Position numbers and translations under genes: made by a program. DNA of 64,000 bases from Mycobacterium kubicae (GTDB lineage Bacteria; Actinomycetota; Actinomycetes; Mycobacteriales; Mycobacteriaceae), in NCBI RefSeq assembly GCF_015689175.1, contig NZ_CP065047.1, positions 3,534,001 to 3,598,000 on the forward strand. Reading direction: 5' to 3'. Under the pieces are notes generated by a model that was not told the DNA's origin, did no database searches, and was given only the letters and a program-made list of their open reading frames with translations. Each line of letters starts with the position of its first letter. Position 1 is the first letter of the stretch. Positions 33,965 through 44,400 of this stretch are shown piece after piece.

Positions 33965-35311
33965 TCAGTTTGTGTCACCCTCGGATTGTCGATTGCTCGG
34001 TTCCTCAAAAGAAGACCGCTTCTCTCTGATGACTTCCCGCCGACGTTGCCGTTCGGCGAGAAGGTCACCGGCCTTGAGCAGCCGTTCCCCGGCGCCAGAA
34101 ATGGCACGACTTGTTGACTCGATCATCTTGTCCGTGGCGGCCGAAGCGGCGTCCAGCATCTTGTCGGCAACCGCCGACGCGGCGTCGAGCGGGTCGGGGA
34201 CTTCAAAGTCCTCCCAGGTGTCAAGCTGGTGTCTCCGCGCGCTCGCGAAGTTGTCGAGGGCCTCTCTAAGGACTTGACGGTCACGCGCCAGCCTCTGCGC
34301 CGACAAGAAGCGGAACCCGTCAATGTCCTCGGTCCGGGCAACCAAGTCAATCGCACGTTTCGCTTGCTGGTAGACCTTGCCGTCCTCGGCCAGCTGCGCC
34401 GTCATAAGCTCACGCGAATCGCTGATTACCTCAGCGAGATGTTCAGGCTCGGTAGCGCCGACACGTGCTACCAATAGGCTCTGCCACTTGTACAGCGTCT
34501 CCTCCGCGATGACGAGGAGGTCTAGCGACTCCTGCAGCTTGCTGTCTTTCACAGTGCGGTGCAGAAGCTCCGCTCGGTCCTTCACTGGGAGCGATGGGTC
34601 CAGTGACGCAATGCAGCGTGTGATGTGGCTGCGCAGTTTCTCGACCGCGGCCGCAAGAGTCGGCCCTAAGCCGGTAACCGAACTCCACATTGCGTCTGGG
34701 AGTGCGTTGGTCTTCTTCAGGTAGTTCACGCTGCGGTTGACTGCGGCGTTGTGACCGATGATGTCCCCGGCGCGGGAAGCCTCTGCCAATTGCAGCAAGG
34801 CCTCTACCTTGCCTTCGACACGTCGGACCGAATCTTCGACTTGCGCTATTGCCGACGTGAGCGCCATCTGAACGGCGATCATCTGGATCGACATCAGGCG
34901 TTGCGGATTGATTGAGGTGTGTTTCCACTGCAACTGACTCAAGAACTTGCCGTCTGCGCCACGTGTCATCATGCGGAAATAACCGTTGGTGCCGGGAATC
35001 CTCTTGCCGACGGCCAGCGCCTTCACACTGTCGGGCGAAAGCCGCACGAATTTGGCTGAATTCCCTGCGATTGCCGCGGCTCCGGCCGCTATACCAGCCA
35101 CATTGAGAAGCTTCTCCGCGGGCAGGTCACTGACGTCGATGGCCTGTATTGAACCATCCTGTATCCGCCGGATGTATGCCTCGACATCAGCCGAATCACC
35201 CTCTACCAGCACGCCCTCCGGTTGGATTGCAATGGCAACTTCACCGTGTTGCAGCGGCACCAGTTCCACGCTGCCACCGGTGTGTGCTGAATCTTTGGGA
35301 CTCTCAGTCAT
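33965..35311 (-). CDS. Unknown protein, fourth gene of the helicase/methylase/ATPase operon
   Basis: 449 residues from ATG 35311, overlapping the stop of the DUF499 gene by 8 bp; the open frame further upstream runs inside that gene. N-terminal ~70 residues: SVELVPLQHGEVAIAIQPEGVLVEGDSADVEAYIRRI. A Gly/Ala-rich helix follows (AEKLLNVAGIAAGAAAIAG), then long helices (SIQMIAVQMALTSAIAQVEDSVRRVEGKVEALLQLAE) and a coiled-coil tail with DAASAVADKMLDAASAATDKM, a near repeat. It ends strongly charged. No enzyme motif is visible. It may be a structural or regulatory subunit; I do not recognise the family. Confidence 0.65.
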   Translation of the reverse strand: MTESPKDSAHTGGSVELVPLQHGEVAIAIQPEGVLVEGDSADVEAYIRRIQDGSIQAIDVSDLPAEKLLNVAGIAAGAAAIAGNSAKFVRLSPDSVKALAVGKRIPGTNGYFRMMTRGADGKFLSQLQWKHTSINPQRLMSIQMIAVQMALTSAIAQVEDSVRRVEGKVEALLQLAEASRAGDIIGHNAAVNRSVNYLKKTNALPDAMWSSVTGLGPTLAAAVEKLRSHITRCIASLDPSLPVKDRAELLHRTVKDSKLQESLDLLVIAEETLYKWQSLLVARVGATEPEHLAEVISDSRELMTAQLAEDGKVYQQAKRAIDLVARTEDIDGFRFLSAQRLARDRQVLREALDNFASARRHQLDTWEDFEVPDPLDAASAVADKMLDAASAATDKMIESTSRAISGAGERLLKAGDLLAERQRRREVIREKRSSFEEPSNRQSEGDTN

Positions 35312-38300
35312 TTTCAAATCCGTGTTGCTCAAACTTGAGCGTCGTGGCGTTCTCGTTGACGATCCGACGCTTGTTGTCCTCAAAGCCAGACCGGTTTGTC
35401 GCGGTAATCTCGACACGGACTTCAAGTTTCGTTCCCTCGGCTGCGGCCAAGGGTTGCAACACTTCGTTGATGATTTTGGAAAAGTCCGCGGCATAACGTT
35501 GGTCGTTCAGAAGTCGGGTACCGAAGAATCTCGTGAAAGTCGGCTTTGGGGGCGACGGCGGTTCTGGCGGTGGTGGTGGAAACCCCTTATCGCCCCGCTT
35601 CGTCGTGACGTCTGATTCATCGAGCTCTTCCCGTCCCTCGTGCTTTCGTTGGTGCTCAGCCACTTCTGGACGGACGATGAGCGTGTCATTGCGGATAACG
35701 GCGGTCTTTTCGTCGGTGGGCAGCATAAGGTTCTGATAGACCCCGTCTTGGACGCCGTCGGCAAGAGCAAAGCTCTCTTGCTGCCAGTACAACGACGAGC
35801 CCTCTCGAAAACCTTCCACGCCGGCGTTTAGCACGCTGCGTTCGCGCAGCCGCGGCATGTACGGGTAGTCGCTGTAGTAAGTCCACAGCTCACCCACCGA
35901 TACATGGCCTCGCTCCCATAGCGACGACAAGTGCGTCGTGATGTCGTGTCGGATCGACGAGGCAGCACGCGTAGTACTCAGAGTTCCATCATTAATCATC
36001 TTGTTGCTCACGCGCTCGGCGAGCGAAGTGCCACTGATCTCCACCTTGATCGCCGGCAAGGTGAACATTTGAGCGCTCGGAGGCCACTCAGGCGCGAGAA
36101 CCCAGTGATACGCACCCATCAAACGGTCATCAGCCGTGGTGGAAGCGCGCTCAGCACGCTCGGTCGCCTGACGCAACTGCTGCGGCGTGAGCCCGAGCTC
36201 GTCGACGCGTTCGGTGACGTTCTTCCAACCCAGGTACTCCCGAACAGCTGCATTGACCTCGATGAGCCGGTCCCTGTCGGCGGCTAGGAAAACAACCATG
36301 TTCCGGTGCGTGCGGTTCGCCGTTCCTCGCTTCTCGAGTGCCGCATGAGCGAATCGCCAGGCATCAGAGTCGTTCCCCTGTCGCCGCGAGTACCCGGCTT
36401 TGGCGTGCATGATGACGAGTCGGGCCTCGTCGACGTCGGGAATGTCGGCTGAGTCCGCGGGGCAGATCTGGACGCCTCCGAAACCGCCGGAGGTTCTGCG
36501 CTGGACGGCCAGGCGGTTCTCGATTTCCGCCCAGACGTCTTCGTCGTGCAGCCGTTCCGCATAGTCCTTCGCAGTCCGGCTGATGTTCGCTTGTAGGTCA
36601 TACCAGTAACGGCCGGCACCCGAATAGAAGTAGGTGGCCGCATCGCTGAGCGCGTTGAGCGCGGAGTGAAAGTTGCCGACGACGTCGCCGGGCAACGCCG
36701 TGCCAAGGAACACGCGAGTAGTCTCCAAGCCCTTGTGCGCAGAGCCCAAAGTCGGTGCAGCACCGAAGAACACCGTCCGCGCAATTCGTTGCGTGAGCGA
36801 ACCCTGACCGAATACGGGCCGTGATTTATCGATCTGAGCAGGTGTCGACTGGGGTCCGTCGACGTCGACGTCGATGATGGCCTTCCATGAATCGGCAAGA
36901 TAGGACGTCAACTCGGAATTAACACTAGACACGTGCAGCGGGATGGAGCCAGGCATGATCAATGGCGCCGTGTCACCGCCCACCCATACCGCATGAATCA
37001 CTGTGTTCATCAGGCGCAAAACTCCGCGGGTGCGTTGGAAGCGCTCGAGTGTCGACCACTCGCCGTATAGTCGGTCGAATAGTTCAGGGTGGATCGGGTA
37101 GGACCGTTTGATGCGGTCCTCGTAGGCTTTCTCTAGCACCTCTCGGGGGAAGTCAGCGTTATGCTTGCGGTAAAAGTCACCGAAGGCGCGTGCTGTTTCA
37201 CCGATGAGCGCGAGTTGTTCAGCATTGGGCTCAACAAAAAGGCGTTGCCGCACGATCTGGTACGACTCTGTTGCCGACGCCGGACGCCACTGGTCGGCCA
37301 CTCGGCCCACTACATTCCGAAGTCGACGCAAGGCCTCGATTCCGTTTAGCCCACCAACTTCCTCGTCGCTGCCGAGTTCGTCTGGACTGTCCTCGCTGGG
37401 GTCAAAGGATGCGGGGATGGAGATTGCCAACAAGATGCCGGGTGTAGCCTTGGCCGCTTCGGTCAACGATTGCGCGAAGGTGAACTGAGTGTCGAAGGCG
37501 CCACCCGGGAGGTCATCTCGGCCAAGTAGTTGGCGCGCGTAGGCAACCCATTCGTCGATCAGGATCACCGCAGGGGCGTAGTACTGCAGTAACTCGTGCA
37601 GCGCCTCGCCGGGCGCGGTCGCAGACTCATCGGATGCGCGGACGAGCTCGTAGGCGTCAGCGCCGCCAAGCTGATAGGCCAACTCACCCCACACCGTGTT
37701 GATATGAAGGTCGCCGCGGGGCTCACCCGAGGGGGCGAAGTGGTTGCCTACGAACGCGACTCGGGCGACCTGCTTTCCGGCAAGCTCGCCATACTCATGA
37801 AGCCCAAGAAGTTCTTGGACCTCTTGGGGGAAGTCAGTAATAGGCCGTACAGCCGCCAGGTGCCACAGAGCCAGCATGGAGTGCGTCTTACCGCCACCGA
37901 AGTTCGTCTGTAGATTGATCACCGGAGCTGCATTCGCATCACCGCGCAGGCGGTCAACCGCACCGCCGATCAGCTCACGCAGCCCTTCGGTTAGGTAAGT
38001 GCGATTAAAAAACTCCACCGGATCGCTGTACTCGCGGCTGGTGTCGATGCTGTGGGTTGCGACCTTAAACAGGTCGGCGGCGAACTCGGAAGCCTTGAAG
38101 TTGCCGGTCGCAACATCTTCGTGGGGCACCAAGACCTCCCGCCATGGCCGCAGTCCGGAAGTCGGAGTCTCCAAGGTTGCTTTCTTCAACACCCGCTGGT
38201 CATCGCGTTCCACAGCTACTCGGCGAAGATCCAGCTTCATTCGCTGCACCTTGTCAGCTTCGGACCCCGCGTTGATTGCGCGCAGTAACCGCTCGCCTGT

Positions 38301-38669
38301 CTCCAGAGCCCGCGCAGCGTCCTCGTTATTGAAGGCCTCGTTGTGCGCCCAGCGGTTTCGGACATCAGCAAGCTCCATCGCCAAGGCTTTCTGCGGCCGG
38401 CTCAGATACTTGTCGAAGGGATACCACTTCGGCTTGAACTGGCTGGTGATGTTCTCGCACAGCATCCGAAGCTGAAGCTGCGGGTCCATACGTGAATACG
38501 TCTTGACCCCGCCGCCTTGACTCCGGCCTTGGTCCCGGATCTCCGCGATGTAGGTCCAATCCTCGCCGCTAGGCAACTCCGGCTTGACCACTTGCTGGAT
38601 GAAGGTATCGAGCGCTGGCGCAAGGGTTTCAAGCATCTGTCCGATGCGGTCGCGGTTGGTGACAGCCAC
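35304..38669 (-). CDS. HEPN + DUF499 P-loop ATPase
   Basis: 1121 residues from GTG 38669, 2 bp after the methylase stop. Residues ~1-140 are a Swt1-type HEPN domain with the RNRWAHNEAF motif (R-x4-H, the RNase-like signature) at ~104-109. DUF499 then begins (PWREVLVPHEDVATGNFKASEFAADL), with Walker A NFGGGKTHSML at ~256-266, an ILIDEWVAYARQLL Walker B-like strand, and HPELFDRLYGEWSTLERFQRTRGVLRLM typical of DUF499. The C-terminus has a Pro-rich linker (PPPPPEPPSPPKP) and a last beta-rich domain. DUF499 proteins accompany DUF1156 methylases and large helicases in defence islands. The ATPase probably couples sensing to DNA handling. Confidence 0.85.
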   Translation of the reverse strand: MAVTNRDRIGQMLETLAPALDTFIQQVVKPELPSGEDWTYIAEIRDQGRSQGGGVKTYSRMDPQLQLRMLCENITSQFKPKWYPFDKYLSRPQKALAMELADVRNRWAHNEAFNNEDAARALETGERLLRAINAGSEADKVQRMKLDLRRVAVERDDQRVLKKATLETPTSGLRPWREVLVPHEDVATGNFKASEFAADLFKVATHSIDTSREYSDPVEFFNRTYLTEGLRELIGGAVDRLRGDANAAPVINLQTNFGGGKTHSMLALWHLAAVRPITDFPQEVQELLGLHEYGELAGKQVARVAFVGNHFAPSGEPRGDLHINTVWGELAYQLGGADAYELVRASDESATAPGEALHELLQYYAPAVILIDEWVAYARQLLGRDDLPGGAFDTQFTFAQSLTEAAKATPGILLAISIPASFDPSEDSPDELGSDEEVGGLNGIEALRRLRNVVGRVADQWRPASATESYQIVRQRLFVEPNAEQLALIGETARAFGDFYRKHNADFPREVLEKAYEDRIKRSYPIHPELFDRLYGEWSTLERFQRTRGVLRLMNTVIHAVWVGGDTAPLIMPGSIPLHVSSVNSELTSYLADSWKAIIDVDVDGPQSTPAQIDKSRPVFGQGSLTQRIARTVFFGAAPTLGSAHKGLETTRVFLGTALPGDVVGNFHSALNALSDAATYFYSGAGRYWYDLQANISRTAKDYAERLHDEDVWAEIENRLAVQRRTSGGFGGVQICPADSADIPDVDEARLVIMHAKAGYSRRQGNDSDAWRFAHAALEKRGTANRTHRNMVVFLAADRDRLIEVNAAVREYLGWKNVTERVDELGLTPQQLRQATERAERASTTADDRLMGAYHWVLAPEWPPSAQMFTLPAIKVEISGTSLAERVSNKMINDGTLSTTRAASSIRHDITTHLSSLWERGHVSVGELWTYYSDYPYMPRLRERSVLNAGVEGFREGSSLYWQQESFALADGVQDGVYQNLMLPTDEKTAVIRNDTLIVRPEVAEHQRKHEGREELDESDVTTKRGDKGFPPPPPEPPSPPKPTFTRFFGTRLLNDQRYAADFSKIINEVLQPLAAAEGTKLEVRVEITATNRSGFEDNKRRIVNENATTLKFEQHGFEND

Positions 38670-38671
38670 GG

Positions 38672-41464
38672 CTAGACCTCCTCGTCTTCGGTGCTGTAGT
38701 CCAGGGTCATTGCCGGGTCGGCGGGTGCGCCTCCGCGCGACAACTCGACCACGTCCGACCATGACGTGACTATGTTGTTGAAGGCAATGGCATCCTTTGC
38801 CCATCTATTCTTGTCAGCGATCGAGAACAGAAGGAAGGCAAGCTCTTTCACGAGTGCTGGCTCAATCCCGCCATCACCGCGGTCACCGATATGCTTTAGG
38901 AAATCGCCTGCCGCATTTAAGCCATGAGCGTCGAGCAGACGGATCAGGTGGTGCAGAACTTCCCATGCGCTGATATCGAGGTCGCTTGCCGGATCGTAAT
39001 CGGTCGGCAGATAGGCGGGCGCCAGCAGCGCGACCTTGCCTGCCCGAGCGGTTAGGATGCCTGCGCGTTCCATCGCAGCTACAGAAGTGTTACGCGCACG
39101 GGCCACATTGTCGGCTTCGCCAAAACTACCTGCGTTATAACCATGTTGGCGGTACCACACGACGGCGAACCGCGTTGTGGCGTCGAAGTCGCCCTCCTGC
39201 TCCGAAAGCACTTGGTCGAGCACCTCGTTAATTTGCGCGAGCGCTGAGCGAACGGTCATTGATGAACCATCAGCTTCCAGCACCTTGGCGTAACGGGAAA
39301 ACACAGCCATCCCTGGACCGATCGCGGCCTGGGGTAGATCGACTGGAGCGATCGCGCCATGCTGGAGTTCGCGAAGGCGTGTCGGCAGTTCATCGTGAAG
39401 AGCCGTGATGAAACCCCGCCGATCAACGGTTCGAGCGTCAGCCGGTCTAGGCCGAAGTGCAAGTACGACCGACGAAGCCAAAGCGTTTCGGCCTACGCTG
39501 ATCATCCGGCCACCGCGCTCGCTGCGCATCGGCCAGGTTCCGGTGATCACCCATCCCGCCCGAACCATCCCCTCAAGTAAGGTTTCCCAACCGCGCGAAA
39601 CGGCGCCATCGTCCGTCGATTCAGACTGCTTGAAGGCGTAAAACACAGTGATGGGAAATTCACTGGTAGCGCCTGCACGCGCGTGTGTAAACACGGTCAC
39701 AAATCCGTCTTCGAAGAACTGTCGTGCACCATCATTACCGTTATGGCGGTATGGATTGGCCACTAGCTCCTCCGCCTTCGGGACCAACATCGTGGCAAAC
39801 AGATCAGGCCAGATTGATCTGAGCGACCGGCGTAGCCACACATAGAAGAAATCAGACAGATCGGAGTACCCAATGTTGTCGTAATAAGGCGGGTCAGTAG
39901 AAATTACACAGTCGGAGAAATCACTCTGCGCCGCGTCGCGCTGGTTGACGGAGCCGACCGCCGCAGAAGGAAGCAATCGTAACGATTCCGACATTGTGCG
40001 TGTCGCAATTGCAATGTCGCCGGCTGCATCGGCAAACGGTGATACTTCGACGAAGTCCCACGCCATTGGAATCGCCTGACGTGCGAACAAGTTCCGAGCT
40101 TGATCGCGTGAATTGGACCAGGTGACAATACGATTGTTGAGATCTGTCGTGCGACTGAGCGCCAAACCGATGTAGGTTGCGACGGCGTCCGCGTATGCTG
40201 CGGCACCGATACCGCCTTCCGCGAGTCGGCTTCCGGGTAATTCACTGGCCTTTGCCGCAGCCTCGACGAGATCACGAACCTCTCGCACCAGCTCACTAAA
40301 CGTTGTAAGTGCGACTAGCTGGCGCACTGTGAAGAGGTCCGACCACCGTGTCATCCCGTAGTTTGGAGTCTTGAAATCTCTTGGGTTGTTTGGCAACCCG
40401 CCGTCAGGCACATCCTCAGGCATGGCAACGCGGGCCGCTTCTTCGTGTTCGGCGTCGGGATCGACGTACACGCGCTGCCGTTTTCCTTCAGCTACAATCG
40501 CCATCAATTGCGCGCCGATCCGCCCTGCCCGCCCCTCGGAGCGAATGTATTTAAGTTCCACCGCGGTCCGACAATTGATGCAGGTGGCTCCAGTCCGACC
40601 GACGGTGCCCTCACTTTCCTCAACCGGTGCGTTCCTCAGATCGCCGCTGATGCTGTACGAGACTCTCCCGTTCACGACCGAGGGCACAACGAACGCCTCT
40701 TTTCCCTTCCTCTTGCCTAGCCACCATGACCGCACCAAGGGCATCTGAGTGCCGCACCGGGGGTTCGGGCATGTGACAGTCCGCGCCCAAATCCACGCGA
40801 TCACAGGCGCTTTCGTACCATCAGGCAAAGTTGCCTTCGGATACAAGTGTCCGATGCGCTTCTCGGCTTCATCACGAATCCATTGCCCGTAAGCCCGTAC
40901 ATCGGCCGCGAGACCTTCGGCATTCTTCCATGTACGGATCTGCGAATCAGCCAGGCCAGGAAAGACCGGCTTCTTGTTTCGGAACTTCGGTGGGATCTCG
41001 ATCAGTGCTTTGTTGATCAGAACGGCGACCGGGTTGAGGTCTGACGCTCGGGCATCGAGCCCAAGACGTTGTGCCTCAAGGGGGATCGTCCCGCCACCTG
41101 CGAATGGGTCGATGATGATGGGTGGATTGCCCCCGGTGGAGTCCAGGATTTCCTTGTGCGCCTCGGCGAGAACGTCGGGATTGCTGGAATTCTCCCACAC
41201 AACCAGCTTTTCGATCAGAGCATGGAGTTCTTCCCGTCTACGCTGCTGATCGGCCGCCGTCTGGTAACGCTCGGGATGCGCCGAGGGGTCGTCCACCAGT
41301 TGGGCGAAAAGCACTGCCCGCGCAGCGGCCAGCGGGCGGCGTGCCCACCACAGATGCAAAGTCGAAGGATGGCCGTGCCGAATCGACTTCTCCCGTGCTG
41401 CTTCGCGATTGATCGCTTCCAGCGGCAGCGAGACTTCGATGAGTTTGCGTCGCTCGACGGTCAT
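38672..41464 (-). CDS. DUF1156 adenine-specific DNA methyltransferase
   Basis: 930 residues from ATG 41464, overlapping the helicase stop as ATGA. DUF1156 N-terminus: LIEVSLPLEAINREAAREKS then HPSTLHLWWARRPLAAARA. SAM-binding motif I DPFAGGGTIPLEAQRLG at ~119-135 and catalytic motif IV STDPPYYDNIGYSDLSDFF at ~522-540, typical of N6-adenine (or N4-cytosine) amino-methylases. Two cysteine pairs (CPNPRCG at ~232 and CINC at ~296) make a zinc ribbon inserted between the motifs. The very long spacing between motifs I and IV is usual for this family. It would mark host DNA as self in a restriction-like system with the neighbouring helicase and ATPase. Confidence 0.88.
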   Translation of the reverse strand: MTVERRKLIEVSLPLEAINREAAREKSIRHGHPSTLHLWWARRPLAAARAVLFAQLVDDPSAHPERYQTAADQQRRREELHALIEKLVVWENSSNPDVLAEAHKEILDSTGGNPPIIIDPFAGGGTIPLEAQRLGLDARASDLNPVAVLINKALIEIPPKFRNKKPVFPGLADSQIRTWKNAEGLAADVRAYGQWIRDEAEKRIGHLYPKATLPDGTKAPVIAWIWARTVTCPNPRCGTQMPLVRSWWLGKRKGKEAFVVPSVVNGRVSYSISGDLRNAPVEESEGTVGRTGATCINCRTAVELKYIRSEGRAGRIGAQLMAIVAEGKRQRVYVDPDAEHEEAARVAMPEDVPDGGLPNNPRDFKTPNYGMTRWSDLFTVRQLVALTTFSELVREVRDLVEAAAKASELPGSRLAEGGIGAAAYADAVATYIGLALSRTTDLNNRIVTWSNSRDQARNLFARQAIPMAWDFVEVSPFADAAGDIAIATRTMSESLRLLPSAAVGSVNQRDAAQSDFSDCVISTDPPYYDNIGYSDLSDFFYVWLRRSLRSIWPDLFATMLVPKAEELVANPYRHNGNDGARQFFEDGFVTVFTHARAGATSEFPITVFYAFKQSESTDDGAVSRGWETLLEGMVRAGWVITGTWPMRSERGGRMISVGRNALASSVVLALRPRPADARTVDRRGFITALHDELPTRLRELQHGAIAPVDLPQAAIGPGMAVFSRYAKVLEADGSSMTVRSALAQINEVLDQVLSEQEGDFDATTRFAVVWYRQHGYNAGSFGEADNVARARNTSVAAMERAGILTARAGKVALLAPAYLPTDYDPASDLDISAWEVLHHLIRLLDAHGLNAAGDFLKHIGDRGDGGIEPALVKELAFLLFSIADKNRWAKDAIAFNNIVTSWSDVVELSRGGAPADPAMTLDYSTEDEEV

Positions 41465-44400
41465 AGTGGTGAGCTTCCTTTATTCCATAGCGGTGCCCAG
41501 GCCAAGCCGAGGTAAGTCTGGTTGAAATCCATGTCGAGACCCGTGAAAGGGCTATCGAGATAACGTAATTCGTCGAGCGCGGGTCCGTCGGGATGCACAG
41601 CCACCATCGCCAGACGGTGGTGCGGTGCCGCATTCTTGCCGGTCAATACCTCGGTCTTGGTGACGTGAAAGTCCGGTGCGCCGACAATACGGCCTTTCAC
41701 TTCAATGAAGACGGTGTGTCCGTCAGCGCTCGTCGACGCGATGTCATATCCGGGGTTATTGCGGGGCATCTCAGCAGGCTGCCGGCCCAGAGCGAGCTCG
41801 GCGGCAATCACCGCATCGACGGCACGCCGTTCGACCAGCGAGGTGTCCAACGTTGTAGCAGGCCCGGGAACCGGGTTAACAAGTCCAACGGGCAGGATCA
41901 GCGCCGCACCGGCCAGTGTGGGTTGCTTTGCGGCAAGCTGCTTTTCGGCAGAAAGCGTTGTCAATCGTCGTGCGAGCCGCAATTCTAGATCACGAGCCCG
42001 GGCTTCGAGCTTTTCCGGGCTGTGGCGCAATGCGCGCCGACCACGTCGACCGTCCTCGAGGTCTGCATGCAGCCGCGCCGCTTCGCCGTCCAGGTGGTTG
42101 ATTTGCATGGTGAGCCTGCGGCGTACCTCAGCGGCGGTCTTGTCGAGGATGGGCTTGACACTTTGTTCGACGTCGCCGAGGTGCTGGAGCTGGTCATGAG
42201 TGATCGCCCAAGCAGTGGCCAGCTGCTCGACGCCCGGAGCCAGCCATGGTTGCGCCAGGACTGACTTGACGATGTCGCTGACGTCTTGTGTCGGCGGACT
42301 CGCGTCGAGATAAGGCGCAGGTCCAGCAGACTGCGCTGTCCCGTCGGGGGTCAATGCCACGAAGGTGAACCGCTTGCTCACGGTACGGCCGGTGCCGTCG
42401 ATGATCTCTGACAACAACGCGACGACGAGGCGCGGATCGGTTTCGGTGTCGGACGGGTCCACTAGCACTGTGCCGCGGGTCAACGCATGCTGATGCCGTT
42501 CCAACATCAGGTCGATGACGGTATCCAGCAGGGGATGCCCTGGCGCAAGAAATTCGGCGGCGCGGCCGTCGACCATGGTGGCGGTGGGCTCGAACGTCAC
42601 GCGCTCATAACTCGAAGCCAAAGGCTGATAGGTGCCGGAACGCTGTCGGCTACGCAGCGCAGCGGGAACGTGGGTGACCTGGTAGCGCTGGGATTCGCGG
42701 GCGGCGAGTCGGCCGCCGAGCTGGCCGAACGCATCGGTGAAGAAGGCACGGATGTAGTGCGGCTGCAACTTACGGGCGCGGGCTTCATCCATCTTGCGGC
42801 GCATATGGTCCAGCGCCACTGGGTCGATCGCCTCGCGGGCTAGTGCTCGTTCAGCGACGAGTTTGGCTGTGCCCTCAGCCAATTCGGTATCGAGGATGCG
42901 TTCGTTTTCTTCGCGTCGGGCGGGGTCGTCACCGTAGCGGATCGCGTCGATGAGCAAGTCTCGCAACGCCCGGCGCGTGAAGGCCTCCCCTAATACGTCA
43001 AAGAGCCGGCCACCGTAGGCCGCGCGCTGTTGTTCCATCTTCCACAGCAGCCGCGCGAACACCTGCCCTTCGCGAGTGTCTTCGGCAACCAGATTCCACA
43101 GCCGGCACACGTGTTCTTGGCCGATGCGGTGGATGCGGCCAAACCGCTGTTCGATGCGGTTCGGGTTCCACGGCAGGTCGTAATTGATCATCAGGTAGGC
43201 CGCTTGCAGGTTCAGACCCTCGCCGGCAGCGTCGGTGGCCACCAAGACCTGGCGGTGTGGCTCGTGAGTGAACTCTTCGCGAACCCGTCGACGCTCCAGC
43301 CGAGACGTACCGCCATGGATGTTCACCACAGCCTGATCACTTCCGACCTGATTGCGGATCATCGCCGTCAGGTAGTCGAGGGTGTCGCGGTGCTCGGTGA
43401 AAATGATTAGCTTGCGAGGACTGCCGTCAGTTTCACGCAGCAACTGCTGATCTAGCAGCAGGTCGCGCAGCTTCTCCCATTTGGTATCGCGCCGTGAATC
43501 GCGCACCTTTCGCGCAAGAGCAACCAGGTCCCCCAATAGATCATTCTCGACCTGTAGCTCAGCCGCGGTGCGTGCCGCCGTAGCCAGGTCAACGACATTC
43601 TCTTCAAAGGCCTCGGCCTCTTCGGCGTCGAGCTCGTCGGCGTCGAAATCCTCGATCGTGCGAGCCGTAAAACGGTAATCGCTGTCTCCTGGACCGGTCG
43701 CACGAACGGGGTTCAGCATCTCCGTTCGCTTAGCGATTAGTCGCTCCCGTCGCCGCTCCAGCGAACGCAGGATCGCGTGGGTACTGCTGGCCAACCGTCG
43801 TTGCAACACTGTCAACGCGAAGCCGACCGTCCGCTGTCGGGAACTGTCGTCAAGCGCGTCCGCCCGATTCATCTCCGTACGTACGTAATTCGTCACCGCC
43901 TCATAGAGCTGAGCCTCCCCCGCCGACAACTGGTAAGGCACCGTCTCGGCGATGCGCTCGGGAAAGAGTGCCTTGCCGTCGAAGGTGCGCAATTCTTCTT
44001 TGACCATGCGGCGCATCAGGCCGCTGGTATCGGTGGAATGCACGCCTGCCCGGTACTGCCCCTCGAACCGATCGGGGTCTAGCAGCGCCATGAAAGCCTG
44101 GAAGTTCTCCTCGCTGCCTGCGTGCGGTGTTGCAGTCATGTACAGCAGGTGCCGGGCAATCCGTCCAAGTTGCTGACCCAGGTCGTAACGGCGGGTCTTG
44201 CGCAATTCGCCCGCCCACCAGTTGGCGGACATGCGGTGTGCCTCATCAACGACCACGAGATCCCACTCCGAGTGGTCCAGAAAATGACACCAGTCCTCGG
44301 ATCGGGCGAGCTGATCCATGCGGGCGATGAGCAGAGGATGCCTGTCGGTGAACGGGTTCCCGTCCTTAGTTGAGGCGGCCAGATCGCGAGTGAGAAGTTC

